This document shows, piece by piece, positions 43,774-54,458 of a DNA stretch of 64,000 nt. A program made the translations under genes and the position numbers. The stretch comes from Providencia sneebia DSM 19967. Lineage in GTDB: Bacteria; Pseudomonadota; Gammaproteobacteria; Enterobacterales; Enterobacteriaceae. Numbering within the stretch: the stretch's first letter is position 1; every line of letters begins with the position of its first letter. The notes below the pieces were generated by a model. It was not told where the DNA came from, searched no databases, and worked only from the letters and a program-made list of their open reading frames with translations. Location of the stretch: positions 1,405,442 through 1,469,441 of the forward strand of contig NZ_CM001773.1 of NCBI RefSeq assembly GCF_000314895.2, read 5' to 3'.

Positions 43774-45823
43774 TGTGTTAATCATATTATCAGCACTGTT
43801 TTCGGGCATTGTTTCCGCCGCAGATACAGGATGGTTGACTGATAAACATAATGATCATGCGCAAGTGCGTTTGTTAAGCTCTTCCCAAAAAAATGGGAAG
43901 GTCGCTTTATTATTAGATGTACAACTGCAAGATGGCTGGAAAACCTATTGGCGTTCTCCGGGAGAAGGAGGGATTGCTCCTGAAATTGAGTGGCAATCTC
44001 CTGTAAACCAGATGGATTGGTTATGGCCTGCACCTAGCCGTTTTAATGTAGAAGGGATTTCAACTCAAGGTTATATGGGAAATCCTATTTTCCCTATCAT
44101 TATCAATAGCGATGAAGAACTTGATAAATTATCAGGAACATTAACTCTATCAACGTGTAGCAATGTTTGTGTGTTGACGGATTATCCTTTCGAGCTTGAT
44201 TTAACAGAGCCGGAACCTGATGATTTTGAATGGGCATTTAATCAGGCTAAAGGGAAAGTCCCACCTACAACAGGATTAGTTCATAACTATGATGTTGGTT
44301 TTGCTGAAGACCAATTAACAATTAATTTGCAGAAAGTAGGTGGGAGTCATTGGCGTGAAAATGCTGATATTTTCACCGATTTGCCGGAAGGAACAACGTT
44401 AAGTGAGCCTCGAATTCATGTTTCTGGTGATAAATTAACAGCAACAATTGATGTTAAAGATGATTGGGGCGGAAAAGCACCAGATCTTACGGGAGAAAAA
44501 CTCTCTTTTGTGGTGACGGATGGTGAGCTTTCTCAGCAAGTTAACACAAAAATTGCCGCTATCTCAGAGAGTCATAATGTTGTTTCACAACCAACAGAAA
44601 GTACAACGATCTCTTTGTGGCAAATTTTAGTTTTTGCCTTGCTTGGTGGCTTAATTTTAAACCTCATGCCTTGTGTTTTACCTGTGCTAGCCATGAAACT
44701 TGGTTCAGTTTTAATGGTGCCACAAGGTGAGCAAAAAACGATCCGCCGTCAATTCTTATTGTCATCTTCAGGGATTTTAGTCTCATTTTGGCTTCTAGCC
44801 TTACTAATGACATTATTGCGCATTGGACAGCAAGCCGTTGGCTGGGGAATTCAATTTCAAAATCCGTGGTTTATTGGGTTTATGGTCATTATTACAGGGC
44901 TATTTACCGCGAATCTTTTTGGCTTATTTGAAATCCAACTTAATAGCAAAACGAATACACGTATAGCAATGGCGGGCGGTCATGGCAATAGCGGGCATTT
45001 TTGGCAAGGCGTGTTTGCAACACTATTAGCAACGCCTTGCTCTGCACCTTTTTTGGGCACAGCGGTTGCATTTGCATTAGCCGCTCCTCTTGAAGAGCTA
45101 TGGTTGATTTTTACAGCGCTAGGTCTAGGGATGAGTTTGCCTTGGTTATTGATCGCAGCTTTCCCCGCTATATCCCGCTTATTACCAAAGCCTGGTGCTT
45201 GGATGGCAAAATTGAGAGCCGTGCTTGGAATCATGATGCTGCTTTCATGCTTATGGCTAATTGGGTTACTAATCCCATATTTCGGTGAAAGTTATGTATT
45301 CGCAATAGTTATTATTTTCCTATTACTGTTGATGATATTTATTGCTAAAAAATACCATTTACGTACCGCGGTTATGGCTTTCGTCTTATTTGGCGTACTG
45401 GCTGGTGGTTTTGTGTGGATGAATAACGGCCATAGCTCAGTAAATAGCTCATTAATTCAGGATAAAATTGAGTGGCAGCCGTTAAGTGAAGAAGCCATTG
45501 TGCAAGCACTAGCAGAACACAAGCGTGTATTCATTGATGTTACTGCTGATTGGTGTGTAACCTGTAAAGCAAATAAATATAACGTCTTGTTAAGGGACGA
45601 TGTTCAACAACTTTTAAGTCAACCTGATGTGGTAGCATTAAGGGGCGACTGGACCAAGCCATCCTCGGAAATTACTGAGTTTTTAAAGAAACGAGGACAG
45701 GTTGCTGTTCCATTTAACCAAATCTATGGCCCTTCGTTGGCAGAGGGTGAAATACTGTCAACAATACTTGATCGTGATGCTTTAATATCAATTATGAATG
45801 AGGCCAAAGGAGCCAAAAAATGA
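43757..45823 (+). CDS. scsB: ScsB, DsbD-like thiol-disulfide transmembrane reductase
   Basis: A 688-residue relative of DsbD that carries electrons from cytoplasmic thioredoxin to periplasmic ScsC. After a signal peptide comes a periplasmic N-terminal domain with CSNVC (near residue 135). A membrane domain follows with paired Cys in NLMPCVLPVLAMK and ATPCSAPFLG, then a C-terminal thioredoxin domain with CVTC (near 595). The start at ATG 43757 has GGAGG five bases before it; the frame is open to 43736, inside scsA. It overlaps scsA by 17 bases and scsC by 4. Confidence 0.93.
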   Translation: MRFLINVLIILSALFSGIVSAADTGWLTDKHNDHAQVRLLSSSQKNGKVALLLDVQLQDGWKTYWRSPGEGGIAPEIEWQSPVNQMDWLWPAPSRFNVEGISTQGYMGNPIFPIIINSDEELDKLSGTLTLSTCSNVCVLTDYPFELDLTEPEPDDFEWAFNQAKGKVPPTTGLVHNYDVGFAEDQLTINLQKVGGSHWRENADIFTDLPEGTTLSEPRIHVSGDKLTATIDVKDDWGGKAPDLTGEKLSFVVTDGELSQQVNTKIAAISESHNVVSQPTESTTISLWQILVFALLGGLILNLMPCVLPVLAMKLGSVLMVPQGEQKTIRRQFLLSSSGILVSFWLLALLMTLLRIGQQAVGWGIQFQNPWFIGFMVIITGLFTANLFGLFEIQLNSKTNTRIAMAGGHGNSGHFWQGVFATLLATPCSAPFLGTAVAFALAAPLEELWLIFTALGLGMSLPWLLIAAFPAISRLLPKPGAWMAKLRAVLGIMMLLSCLWLIGLLIPYFGESYVFAIVIIFLLLLMIFIAKKYHLRTAVMAFVLFGVLAGGFVWMNNGHSSVNSSLIQDKIEWQPLSEEAIVQALAEHKRVFIDVTADWCVTCKANKYNVLLRDDVQQLLSQPDVVALRGDWTKPSSEITEFLKKRGQVAVPFNQIYGPSLAEGEILSTILDRDALISIMNEAKGAKK

Positions 45824-46548
45824 AAAAAACGATTTTAGCGGTTTTATTTTCGTCGTTAATGCTAGGTGCAACTGCTCATGCGGCTCCATTAACTGCTGAT
45901 CAAGAAGCTCAAGTCCGTCAGTTGGTTCGTGATACTTTAATTAAGAACCCTGAAATTTTAGAAGAAGCTATTGTTGCATTGCAATCTCAAAAAGCAGAAA
46001 AGCAACAAGAGCAAGTAGCATCTACCATTAAGAGTGAGCACGATGCTTTGTTTAATGATCCTGCAAGTCCGCGCCTAGGTGCTAAAGATGCAAAACTAGT
46101 ACTGGTGAATTTTACTGACTATAACTGCCCATTCTGTAAGCGTTTTGATCCTCAGCTTGAAGAGATAGTGAAAAAATACCCAGAAGTGGCGGTGGTTATC
46201 AAGCCTCTACCTTTTAAAGGGCAAACATCTCTGGAGTCATCACAATTAGTTTTAACCTTGTGGGAAAAAGATCCAAAAGCATTCCAAGCATTGCATGAGA
46301 AATTTATGCAAAAACAAGGAATGTTGACTGAAGAAAATATTAAACAAGCATTAAAAGCAACAGGTAATGAGAAATTGGTAGCAAATGAAAAGAGTAGCAA
46401 GACTATTCGTAAAAACATGGAATTAGCAGAAAAGTTGGGCGTTAATGGTACGCCAGCAACATTAGTTGGTGATGAAATTATTCCTGGTGCAATTGATTCT
46501 CAACAGCTGGATGCAATTGTTAAAGAACAATTGGCAAAAATAAAATAA
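45820..46548 (+). CDS. scsC: ScsC, DsbA-fold periplasmic disulfide protein
   Basis: 242 residues: signal peptide (about 21, ending AHA), an N-terminal helical stalk (about 22-75, QEAQVRQLVRDTLIKNPEI), then a DsbA/DsbG-like thioredoxin domain with active site CPFC near residue 105 and cis-Pro loop GTPATLVG. In Proteus mirabilis a comparable stalk makes ScsC a trimeric isomerase; the stalk here suggests the same, by inference. It is kept reduced by ScsB. Starts 4 bases before the scsB stop. Confidence 0.92.
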   Translation: MKKTILAVLFSSLMLGATAHAAPLTADQEAQVRQLVRDTLIKNPEILEEAIVALQSQKAEKQQEQVASTIKSEHDALFNDPASPRLGAKDAKLVLVNFTDYNCPFCKRFDPQLEEIVKKYPEVAVVIKPLPFKGQTSLESSQLVLTLWEKDPKAFQALHEKFMQKQGMLTEENIKQALKATGNEKLVANEKSSKTIRKNMELAEKLGVNGTPATLVGDEIIPGAIDSQQLDAIVKEQLAKIK

Positions 46549-46551
46549 TTG

Positions 46552-47052
46552 ATGGTCAAGCTAAAGAGATGGGCAAAAGAAATCGTCATATTAGTGGTGA
46601 TTTTGTGTATTGCCTTTGCGGTAATGGATTTTTGGCGAAAGCCGAAAGTCTTATCACCTTTGTTGTTGGAGACTCAACAGCTGATGATAGGCGAGCCCAT
46701 TTCTTTAGCTGAGTTAAGTGAGCAGCAGCCGGTTGTTGTCTACTTTTGGGCGACTTGGTGTGGTGTCTGTAAAATGACGTCACCAATGGTTTCAGATTTG
46801 GCAAAATCAGGTATACCTGTTGTTTCTATTGCAATACGCTCGGGTGATAGCCAGCGTTTATTAGCTGGAATGACCAAAGCAGGACTAGATTTTCCTGTTA
46901 TTAATGATGTGAATGGTCAATTCTCTAATGCAGTTGGTATTAGTGCAACACCAACCTTTATGATCATTGATAAAGGTAAGATAGCTAGTTTTACAACGGG
47001 CTGGACGAGTGAATGGGGGATTAAAGCGCGCTTTTGGCTAGCTTCTTTCTAA
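46552..47052 (+). CDS. scsD: ScsD, membrane-anchored thioredoxin-like protein
   Basis: 166 residues: one N-terminal membrane helix (about 10-27) and a TlpA-like thioredoxin domain with WATWCGVCK (active site CGVC near residue 70) and ATPTFMII (cis-Pro). It is exported to face the periplasm. The in-frame TTG just before (46549) is less likely than ATG 46552, three bases after the scsC stop. Last gene of scsABCD. Confidence 0.9.
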   Translation: MVKLKRWAKEIVILVVILCIAFAVMDFWRKPKVLSPLLLETQQLMIGEPISLAELSEQQPVVVYFWATWCGVCKMTSPMVSDLAKSGIPVVSIAIRSGDSQRLLAGMTKAGLDFPVINDVNGQFSNAVGISATPTFMIIDKGKIASFTTGWTSEWGIKARFWLASF

Positions 47053-47201
47053 GCTTACCTATCAATATTTTTACCGACAAGACTCGCTAAACATCTTATT
47101 TATTGTCTACAAATCAATTTTAATAAGAGCATCAATCCAAAATAAAAATAGGATCGCTGCTCTTATCTATTCAGTTTATTCAGTAACTATTTGGTACGGT
47201 T

Positions 47202-48731
47202 TTATTTACGGAATCGACCAAACGAGAATGCCACGAATAAAAAGATCACAACAGTTCCCCACATAGGCCAATTACTCCAGCGCGCATAAGGTGTTAGACC
47301 CGTTGTTGGAATAATGGTTGCAGCAAGTGTTGCCGCTTCAAATTGTGGTAATTCAGCTTGAATAGTTCCATCTGCACGAATAATTGCTGTTATGCCATTA
47401 TTGGTCGCGCGAAGTAATGGGCGACCGAGTTCAAGTGCTCGCATCCGCGCCATTTGGAAATGCTGCCAAGGACCTATTGATTTACCAAACCAAGCATCAT
47501 TCGAAATAGTGAGCAAATAATCACTATCTGGTTGGAAATTATCGCGAACTTGAGTTCCAAGAATAATTTCATAACAAATTGTTGGTGTTAAATGGATATT
47601 ACCCGCAACTAGCTGAGGTTGTTGATAATCCCCTCTACTAAAGCCTGACATAGGTAAATTAAAGAAAGGCGCAATAGGGCGTAAAATGTCTTCTAGTGGT
47701 ACAAATTCACCAAAAGGCACGAGGTGATGTTTATTGTAGCGGTTTTGGGTTGGATAAACGTAGGGTGTTTTATCCCCTAACACAATAATACTATTATAGA
47801 AACGATAATGGTCATTGTATGAATGAGCATCAACAATGCCGGTGATTAACTTAGTTTCTGATTCTAATAATACGGTATCAAGTGATTTTAGCCAGTGTTG
47901 GTTATCTAATTCGACTGAAGGCACTGCAGATTCAGGCCAGATAATTAACGATGCTTTGCCAATATAGGGGCTTGAAAGCTTGATATAGGTCTCTTTTATC
48001 TGCTGTAAATATTTATTTTCCCATTTAAGGGCTTGTGGAATATTTCCTTGGACGAGTGCAACTTCTGTTTGTTTTTCTTCAAGCAGAGTGAACCAATGAA
48101 TATTTTTAAGAGAAATAGGTGCAAATAAAATAATTGCTGCGACAACTAATGCACTAATACTGCGGCGAACTAATGATAAAACCAGCAATCCACTAATAAT
48201 AAATAGTGTCAGTGTCATCATTTCGATACCAAAAATGGGGGCTAACCCTTTTATTGGCCCATCGATTTGGCTATAACCAAATTGTAACCACGGAAAACCA
48301 GTTAATACCCAACCGCGTAAAAATTCAGTGATTTGCCAGATGGCGGGTGCAGCAAAAACTAACCGCCAAACAGTTGGGTTAGGAAAAAATTTAGTCAGCA
48401 GGTAACCAAATAACCCAGTATAAAGAGAAAGGTAAGCCGCGAGTAAAATCACCAGTAGGATATTGACGACTTCAGGCATCCCACCAAAATCAGCAATGCT
48501 GACATATACCCAATTGACGCCAGAACCAAAAAGACCAAATCCCCATGCGAAAGCAATTACAAAAGATTGTTTTGCTGAACGGTTTAGTGTTAATAGCAGG
48601 AGAAAGAAAATAGAAACGAGAGCTAATGGCCATAGGTCAAATGGAGAAAAAGCCAGTGTTCCACTGGCTCCGAAGATTAAAGCCAGCAGCACTCGCAGCC
48701 ACTGGCTTTGGTAACAGGAAGTTGAGTTCAT
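47202..48731 (-). CDS. lnt: apolipoprotein N-acyltransferase
   Basis: Lnt adds the third acyl chain to lipoproteins in the inner membrane. The 509-residue protein has about six to eight helices at its front and a nitrilase-like periplasmic domain (about 220-470) with the catalytic Glu in IWPESAVPS, Lys in the [14 protein letters not shown] region and Cys in [11 protein letters not shown]. It overlaps corC by one base and is the last gene of the miaB-ybeZ-ybeY-corC-lnt series. Confidence 0.96.
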   Translation of the reverse strand: MNSTSCYQSQWLRVLLALIFGASGTLAFSPFDLWPLALVSIFFLLLLTLNRSAKQSFVIAFAWGFGLFGSGVNWVYVSIADFGGMPEVVNILLVILLAAYLSLYTGLFGYLLTKFFPNPTVWRLVFAAPAIWQITEFLRGWVLTGFPWLQFGYSQIDGPIKGLAPIFGIEMMTLTLFIISGLLVLSLVRRSISALVVAAIILFAPISLKNIHWFTLLEEKQTEVALVQGNIPQALKWENKYLQQIKETYIKLSSPYIGKASLIIWPESAVPSVELDNQHWLKSLDTVLLESETKLITGIVDAHSYNDHYRFYNSIIVLGDKTPYVYPTQNRYNKHHLVPFGEFVPLEDILRPIAPFFNLPMSGFSRGDYQQPQLVAGNIHLTPTICYEIILGTQVRDNFQPDSDYLLTISNDAWFGKSIGPWQHFQMARMRALELGRPLLRATNNGITAIIRADGTIQAELPQFEAATLAATIIPTTGLTPYARWSNWPMWGTVVIFLFVAFSFGRFRK

Positions 48732-49615
48732 TAAATCTTTTCGTCATCCAAAATAGGTGCTGGCGCATCGTCAGGAATTTTGACATGAAGTAAAATAATC
48801 CGACGGCTATCTGCCATAGCAACTTTAAATTGATAGTTATCAATTGTGATTGTTTCGCCGCGAGAAGGCAAGTGGCCGAAAGCTTGCATCACTAAACCAC
48901 CAATTGTATCAACTTCCTCATCACTGAAGTGGGTGCCGAATGCTTCGTTAAAATCTTCAATTTGGGTTAGTGCTCTTGCAGAATAAGAGTGTTGACTGAG
49001 TTGACGAATATCAACATCATCCTCATCATCATATTCATCTTCAATTTCACCAACAATAAGTTCTAGGATATCTTCGATGGTTACTAAGCCTGATACACCG
49101 CCGAATTCATCAATAACAATAGCCATATGATAGCGCAGTGAACGAAACTCTTTTAATAGCCTATCGACACGTTTACTTTCAGGAACAACAACAGCTTGCC
49201 GTAAAACTTTATCAATACTAAAAGGTTCTGCATCTGTACGCATAAATGGCAATAAATCTTTTGCCATTAATAGCCCTTCAATATGATCTTTATCTTCGCT
49301 AATGACCGGAAAGCGAGAGTGGGCGGAATCAATGATGACATCAAGGCATTCATCAAGTGTTTGATTACGTTTCAACGTCACAATTTGTGAACGAGGGATC
49401 ATAATGTCACGCACTCGCTGATCTGCAATGCCCATGACACCTTCTAACATGTCACGAGTATCGGGATCGATAAGGTCGTTTTGCTCAGAATCACGAATGA
49501 GTTCGACCAAATCACCGCGGTTTTTAGGTTCACCGTGGAAAAGGTGGTTTAAAAGTGCAAAGAACCCTTTCTTAGGACCAGGGTTGTCAATACTCGAAGA
49601 GTTATCGTCGCTCAT
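48731..49615 (-). CDS. corC: CorC/YbeX (CBS and CorC_HlyC domains)
   Basis: A 294-residue cytoplasmic protein with two CBS domains (about 65-195; [31 protein letters not shown]) and a C-terminal transporter-associated domain (about 205-285). In E. coli (YbeX/CorC) it has been linked to magnesium/cobalt efflux and to ribosome maturation. It is encoded between ybeY and lnt, as in E. coli, with an unusually long 269-base spacer to ybeY. Confidence 0.94.
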   Translation of the reverse strand: MSDDNSSSIDNPGPKKGFFALLNHLFHGEPKNRGDLVELIRDSEQNDLIDPDTRDMLEGVMGIADQRVRDIMIPRSQIVTLKRNQTLDECLDVIIDSAHSRFPVISEDKDHIEGLLMAKDLLPFMRTDAEPFSIDKVLRQAVVVPESKRVDRLLKEFRSLRYHMAIVIDEFGGVSGLVTIEDILELIVGEIEDEYDDEDDVDIRQLSQHSYSARALTQIEDFNEAFGTHFSDEEVDTIGGLVMQAFGHLPSRGETITIDNYQFKVAMADSRRIILLHVKIPDDAPAPILDDEKI

Positions 49616-49884
49616 GGCGTTTTATTTGTTATTCCCCAATAGGTAATTAAATTATTCATAAACTATCGAATTGCTGCTAAATCTGGCAAATAGTGCAAAA
49701 TTTACAGCTTATATGCAACTCAATTGATTATGTGTGACTGTATATCCATTAATGAAGTGAGCTATTATTGAATCGTTAATGTTGAAAATAAGCATTTTAA
49801 GGAAATGCAATCATCATTCTAGTTCAAAAAAACAGCACACTTCCACTTACTCTATTAATATTTAGCATAAAAATAGTTAATTGG

Positions 49885-50352
49885 TCATTCTTTTTCTGCG
49901 ATATAGGGATCTTCATACCCTAATTCAGCTAAAATCTCAGTTTCCAATGATTCCATTTCTTCTGCTTCATCATCTTCAATATGATCATAACCTAATAAAT
50001 GTAGGCAACCATGAACAACCATATGAGCCCAATGTTCTTCCGCACTTTTTTGTTGATCTATTGCTTCTTGTTCAACAACTTGGCGGCAAATAATTAAGTC
50101 ACCAAGTAATGGTAATTCAATTTCAGGTGGTGCTTCAAATGGGAAAGATAGCACATTTGTTGGCTTGTCTTTTCCTCGGTACGTTAGGTTTAAATGATGG
50201 CTTTCTTCTTCATCAACAATGCGAATAGTGACTTCACTCTGTTCTTGAAATTTAGGTAAAACGGCATTTAACCAACGCTGAAATTGGGCTTCACTGGGTA
50301 AGCCTGTGTTATCTTCACAGGCTAATTGTAGATCAAGAATGATTTCACTCAT
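49885..50352 (-). CDS. ybeY: endoribonuclease YbeY
   Basis: A 155-residue zinc metalloprotein needed for 16S rRNA 3'-end processing and ribosome quality control. The metal motif [15 protein letters not shown] (three His) is near residue 112; TNVLSFPFE is also conserved. It starts immediately after the ybeZ stop codon. Confidence 0.96.
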   Translation of the reverse strand: MSEIILDLQLACEDNTGLPSEAQFQRWLNAVLPKFQEQSEVTIRIVDEEESHHLNLTYRGKDKPTNVLSFPFEAPPEIELPLLGDLIICRQVVEQEAIDQQKSAEEHWAHMVVHGCLHLLGYDHIEDDEAEEMESLETEILAELGYEDPYIAEKE

Positions 50353-51423
50353 TTAATTCTGTTCCTGATTTTCTAACTCTTTTTGCTTCTCTTTTTCTTC
50401 TCGAAGTTGTTGGCGGCGTTTGTTGTCTTGCTCTTCCCATGCTTCATAAGCGATAACAACTTTAGCAACAACAGGATGGCGCACAACATCTTCACTATGG
50501 AAGAAATTGAAACTGAGCTCATCAACACCAGAAAGAACTTCAATCGCATGTCTTAAGCCTGATTTATTGCCACGCGGTAAATCGACCTGTGTGATATCAC
50601 CTGTGACAACGGCTTTTGAATTGAAGCCAATGCGCGTTAAGAACATTTTCATCTGCTCAATAGTGGTGTTTTGGCTTTCATCTAAGATGATAAAAGCATC
50701 ATTGAGTGTTCTACCACGCATATAAGCTAATGGCGCAACTTCAATGACATTTCGCTCAATCAGTTTTTCGACTTTTTCAAAGCCAAGCATTTCAAACAGA
50801 GCATCATATAAAGGACGTAAATAAGGGTCGACTTTTTGACTAAGGTCACCCGGTAAGAAGCCCAGTTTTTCACCTGCTTCAACGGCAGGGCGGGTGAGTA
50901 AAATACGACGCACTTCTTGGCGCTCTAATGCATCAACAGCTGCGGCAACGGCAAGGTAAGTTTTCCCTGTTCCCGCAGGACCAATACCAAACGTAATATC
51001 ATGATCTAATATATTAGCAATGTATTGTGCCTGATTTGGTGTTCGTGGCTTAACGACACCACGTTTTGTTTTGATATTAACAGCTTTACCATAATCAGGA
51101 ACGCTATCCGCAGCCTGTTCTAAAACTCGGCTTTCAGATATCGCGAGATGAATTTGTTCAGGGTCAATATCAGGGATAACACCACGAATTGGCGCTGTAT
51201 CAACATAAAGTTGGCGTAAAATTTTACTTGCCGCTTGGATGTTGAGAGGTTTGCCCGACAATTTGAAACGATTGTCATGACGGTTAATTTCGATGGCAAG
51301 GCGGCGTTCAAGCTGCTTGATATTGTCATCAAATGGCCCGCAAAGGCTCATTAAACGCTGATTATCTGCGGGCTCTAAAAAGATTTCTTGTGTTGCAATT
51401 TGCAATGGTTTTTTATCGGTCAC
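50353..51423 (-). CDS. ybeZ: PhoH-like ATPase YbeZ
   Basis: A 356-residue PhoH-family ATPase with Walker A GPAGTGKTYLA near residue 140, Walker B AFIILDESQN and VVTGDITQVDLPRG. In the family it interacts with YbeY in RNA metabolism. The C-terminus is highly charged (QQLREEKEKQKELE). It lies 14 bases after miaB. Confidence 0.95.
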   Translation of the reverse strand: MTDKKPLQIATQEIFLEPADNQRLMSLCGPFDDNIKQLERRLAIEINRHDNRFKLSGKPLNIQAASKILRQLYVDTAPIRGVIPDIDPEQIHLAISESRVLEQAADSVPDYGKAVNIKTKRGVVKPRTPNQAQYIANILDHDITFGIGPAGTGKTYLAVAAAVDALERQEVRRILLTRPAVEAGEKLGFLPGDLSQKVDPYLRPLYDALFEMLGFEKVEKLIERNVIEVAPLAYMRGRTLNDAFIILDESQNTTIEQMKMFLTRIGFNSKAVVTGDITQVDLPRGNKSGLRHAIEVLSGVDELSFNFFHSEDVVRHPVVAKVVIAYEAWEEQDNKRRQQLREEKEKQKELENQEQN

Positions 51424-51437
51424 TGAGTATCCTATCT

Positions 51438-52868
51438 TTAGGGTTGGTATCTACCAACGCCAAGTTCATCTTCTTTACGAGTTCTTGCAATGACGGAAGC
51501 GGGTGATTCACTTACGCGTAAGCCCATTTGGTCTTCGGTACGAATAACTTTTCCACGTAGAGAGTTGGCGTAAACATCAACAATTTCCACGTCAACAAAT
51601 TTCCCTATCATCTCTGGCGAGCCTTCAAAATTAACAACGCGGTTATTTTCGGTGCGGCCGGATAGTTCCATTACATTTTTACGTGAAGGCCCTTCAACTA
51701 AAATACGTTGCGTGGTACCTAAGAAAGAACGGCTATAGTTCATTGCTTGCTGGTTGATACGTTGTTGAAGAAGATATAAACGCTGTTTTTTCTCTTCTTC
51801 ACTCACATCATCAGGTAGATCGGCTGCTGGTGTTCCAGGTCTTGCCGAGTAAACGAAACTAAAGCTCATATCAAAATTCACATCCGCAATCAGTTTCATT
51901 GTTTTTTCAAAATCATCATTTGTTTCACCAGGGAAACCAACAATGAAGTCAGAACTAATGAGTATATCAGGACGCGCTTTGCGTAATTTACGAATAATGG
52001 CTTTGTATTCTAATGCAGTATGCGCGCGTTTCATTAGCGTCAGAATACGGTCAGAACCACTTTGTACTGGTAAATGTAAATAGCTGACTAATTCTGGCGT
52101 ATCTTCGTAAACTTCAATAATGTCATCTGTAAATTCAATTGGATGGCTAGTGGTGAACCGGATGCGGTCAATCCCATCAATTGCAGCAACTAAACGAATT
52201 AATTCAGCAAATGAGCAAATCTCACCATCAAAAGTTTCGCCACGATAGGCGTTAACGTTTTGGCCTAATAAGTTAACTTCACGCACACCTTGAGCTGCTA
52301 ATTGTGCGATTTCAAATAAGATATCATCACAAGGGCGGCTAACTTCTTCACCACGGGTATAAGGCACCACACAGAAAGTACAATATTTATTACAACCTTC
52401 CATAATGGAAACGAAAGCGGTTGGACCTTCTGCTTTTGGTTCCGGTAGGCGGTCAAATTTTTCAATTTCAGGGAAGCTGATATCAATAACAGGACTACGC
52501 GTTCCTTTAACTTGATTAATCATTTCCGGCAGGCGGTGAAGTGTTTGCGGTCCGAAAACTATATCGACGCTAGGCGCACGTTGACGGATAAAATCACCTT
52601 CTTGAGATGCAACGCAGCCACCAACCCCAATGATAATGTCAGGATTACTGTCTTTGAAAAATTTCCAACGTCCAAGCTGGTGGAAAACTTTTTCCTGTGC
52701 TTTTTCACGAATGGAACATGTATTGAGTAATAGCACATCCGCTTCTTCAGCAATTTCTGTTAGTTGGTAGCCATGGGTGCTTTCTAATAATGATGCCATT
52801 TTTGATGAGTCGTACTCATTCATTTGGCAGCCCCAAGTTTTAATATATAACTTTTTATTCGTCGACAT
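51438..52868 (-). CDS. miaB: tRNA-2-methylthio-N6-dimethylallyladenosine synthase
   Basis: Radical SAM methylthiotransferase acting on i6A37 in tRNAs that read codons starting with U. The 476-residue protein has the UPF0004 domain (Cys in [19 protein letters not shown] and GGCVASQ), radical SAM motif [15 protein letters not shown], and a C-terminal TRAM domain. First gene of the miaB-ybeZ-ybeY-corC-lnt series, divergent from ubiF. Confidence 0.97.
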   Translation of the reverse strand: MSTNKKLYIKTWGCQMNEYDSSKMASLLESTHGYQLTEIAEEADVLLLNTCSIREKAQEKVFHQLGRWKFFKDSNPDIIIGVGGCVASQEGDFIRQRAPSVDIVFGPQTLHRLPEMINQVKGTRSPVIDISFPEIEKFDRLPEPKAEGPTAFVSIMEGCNKYCTFCVVPYTRGEEVSRPCDDILFEIAQLAAQGVREVNLLGQNVNAYRGETFDGEICSFAELIRLVAAIDGIDRIRFTTSHPIEFTDDIIEVYEDTPELVSYLHLPVQSGSDRILTLMKRAHTALEYKAIIRKLRKARPDILISSDFIVGFPGETNDDFEKTMKLIADVNFDMSFSFVYSARPGTPAADLPDDVSEEEKKQRLYLLQQRINQQAMNYSRSFLGTTQRILVEGPSRKNVMELSGRTENNRVVNFEGSPEMIGKFVDVEIVDVYANSLRGKVIRTEDQMGLRVSESPASVIARTRKEDELGVGRYQP

Positions 52869-53212
52869 GTTCAGTATCCGGTGTTTTCGAAGTGGCTAGT
52901 GTAATGGACTCCGAAACGCGTTGTAAATCCAAAGTCCCGTCCCGTTTTGGGAAAGCGTACACAAATTTTGATCATAGACATCACACAATGATGTAAACAA
53001 TGTCAAAATAATAACTGCTCATCTTTATTAATTAAGCAGTATTATTGCTACGCACTTTCTGAGACAGGCTATCGCCTATTGTTTTAAAGATTAGCGCATA
53101 TTGTATTCATTTGAAGCGCCAGTGACCAGAGTCTGTAACAGAGATATTCCCTGTCAGAGCAACAATTTTTCGGTACACTACATAAATCAAACAGTTAATA
53201 GTAGCTAATGCA
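52869..53212. other. divergent promoter region between miaB and ubiF
   Basis: About 340 bases without a gene, holding promoters for both genes. A small dyad ACATCA / TGATGT (about 52980-52996) is visible. Nothing else was recognised. Confidence 0.45.
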
Positions 53213-54400
53213 ATGAATAAAGTAACAGAATATTATGATGTTGTCGTGGTTGGTGCAGGTATGACTGGCGCAGCGGCAGCTTTAGGTTTTGCACAGGAAG
53301 GGTTGCACGTTGCTTTACTCGAACAAGCAGCGCCAAGTTCTTTTGATGCCACAAGCCCACCTGATGTCCGGATTTCGGCAATTAGCAGCTCGTCTGTTGA
53401 TTTTCTGAAGCAATTGGGCGCTTGGCAACATGTCGAAGCGATGCGGTGTACGCCTTATCGCCAACTTGAAACGTGGGAAGAGCCGGGAAGCAATGTTATT
53501 TTTGATGCGCAAAGCCTCGGTTTGCCTGAATTGGGATTTATGGTTGAAAACAAGGTGTTGCAATTAGCATTGTGGCAAGAGTGCGAAAAATACACTAACC
53601 TTGACCGGATCTGCCCCGCAAAATTTAATCAATTATATCAACCTACAGGACAAAAAGAGTGGGTTATTGTTCTTAATGATGGCCGCCATCTTCAAGCTAA
53701 ATTGATTGTTGGCGCTGATGGTGCAAATTCACAAGTTCGCCAGCTATCCGGTATTGGTAGTCGTGGTTGGCAATATCAACAATCTTGTATGCTGATTACT
53801 GTTCAAACATCAGAGGAACAACAAGATAAAACTTGGCAACAATTTTTCCCTTCAGGACCAAGAGCATTCTTACCATTATATGATAATTGGGCTTCATTAG
53901 TTTGGTATGACAGTCCTGCGAAGATCCGCCGTTTACAAACAATGTCAATGGAACAGCTCACTGATGCTATCGTAGAGGCTTTCCCTGAGCGTTTAGGTGC
54001 TATTAAAGCGTATGCTTCAGGTGCTTTTCCGTTAACGCGTCAGCATGCCAATCGCTATGTGGTAGAAGGGCTCGCTTTAGTCGGTGATGCAGCTCATACG
54101 ATAAACCCACTAGCTGGGCAGGGGGTTAATCTAGGTTATCGGGATGTAGAAACGTTACTTAAAGTGGTAACACAGGCAAAAGAATACCTTGAGCAATGGC
54201 ACTCTTTAGAAGTGCTAAAACGTTATCAGCGCCGGCGTCTACCTGATAATTTAGCTATGCAAGCGGGAATGGATTTCTTTTATATGGCGTTTAGTGAGAG
54301 TTTGCCCGGATTAAAATTTGCGCGTAATTTAGGTCTAATGGCCGCGCAGCGGGCAGGAGAATTGAAAAAGATCGCCTTAAAATATGCTTTAGGACTTTAA
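53213..54400 (+). CDS. ubiF: 3-demethoxyubiquinol 3-hydroxylase
   Basis: Flavin monooxygenase of ubiquinone synthesis, 395 residues. FAD-binding GAGMTGAAAALGF near residue 15, VGADGANSQVR (the DG motif) near 165 and GDAAHTINPLAGQGVNLGYRD near 285 mark the UbiH/UbiF/VisC family. Assignment to UbiF comes from its place next to miaB. It converges on dctA through a shared terminator. Confidence 0.93.
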   Translation: MNKVTEYYDVVVVGAGMTGAAAALGFAQEGLHVALLEQAAPSSFDATSPPDVRISAISSSSVDFLKQLGAWQHVEAMRCTPYRQLETWEEPGSNVIFDAQSLGLPELGFMVENKVLQLALWQECEKYTNLDRICPAKFNQLYQPTGQKEWVIVLNDGRHLQAKLIVGADGANSQVRQLSGIGSRGWQYQQSCMLITVQTSEEQQDKTWQQFFPSGPRAFLPLYDNWASLVWYDSPAKIRRLQTMSMEQLTDAIVEAFPERLGAIKAYASGAFPLTRQHANRYVVEGLALVGDAAHTINPLAGQGVNLGYRDVETLLKVVTQAKEYLEQWHSLEVLKRYQRRRLPDNLAMQAGMDFFYMAFSESLPGLKFARNLGLMAAQRAGELKKIALKYALGL

Positions 54401-54402
54401 TG

Positions 54403-54438
54403 AAAAATGCCGCAGTTCAAATTGAATTGCGGCATTTT
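54403..54438. terminator. bidirectional terminator between ubiF and dctA
   Basis: An inverted repeat AAAATGCCGCA / TGCGGCATTTT with a 13-base loop starts three bases after the ubiF stop, ending in T on one strand and T on the other by virtue of its A/T outer pairs. It serves both converging genes. Confidence 0.88.
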
Positions 54439-54458
54439 GCTAACTAAAAATAGTTAGA

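Noticed and set aside
47122-47167. inverted repeat AATAAGAGCA / TGCTCTTAT between scsD and lnt as terminator
   Set aside because: The loop is about 25 bases and no T-run follows; possible but too weak to list as a feature.
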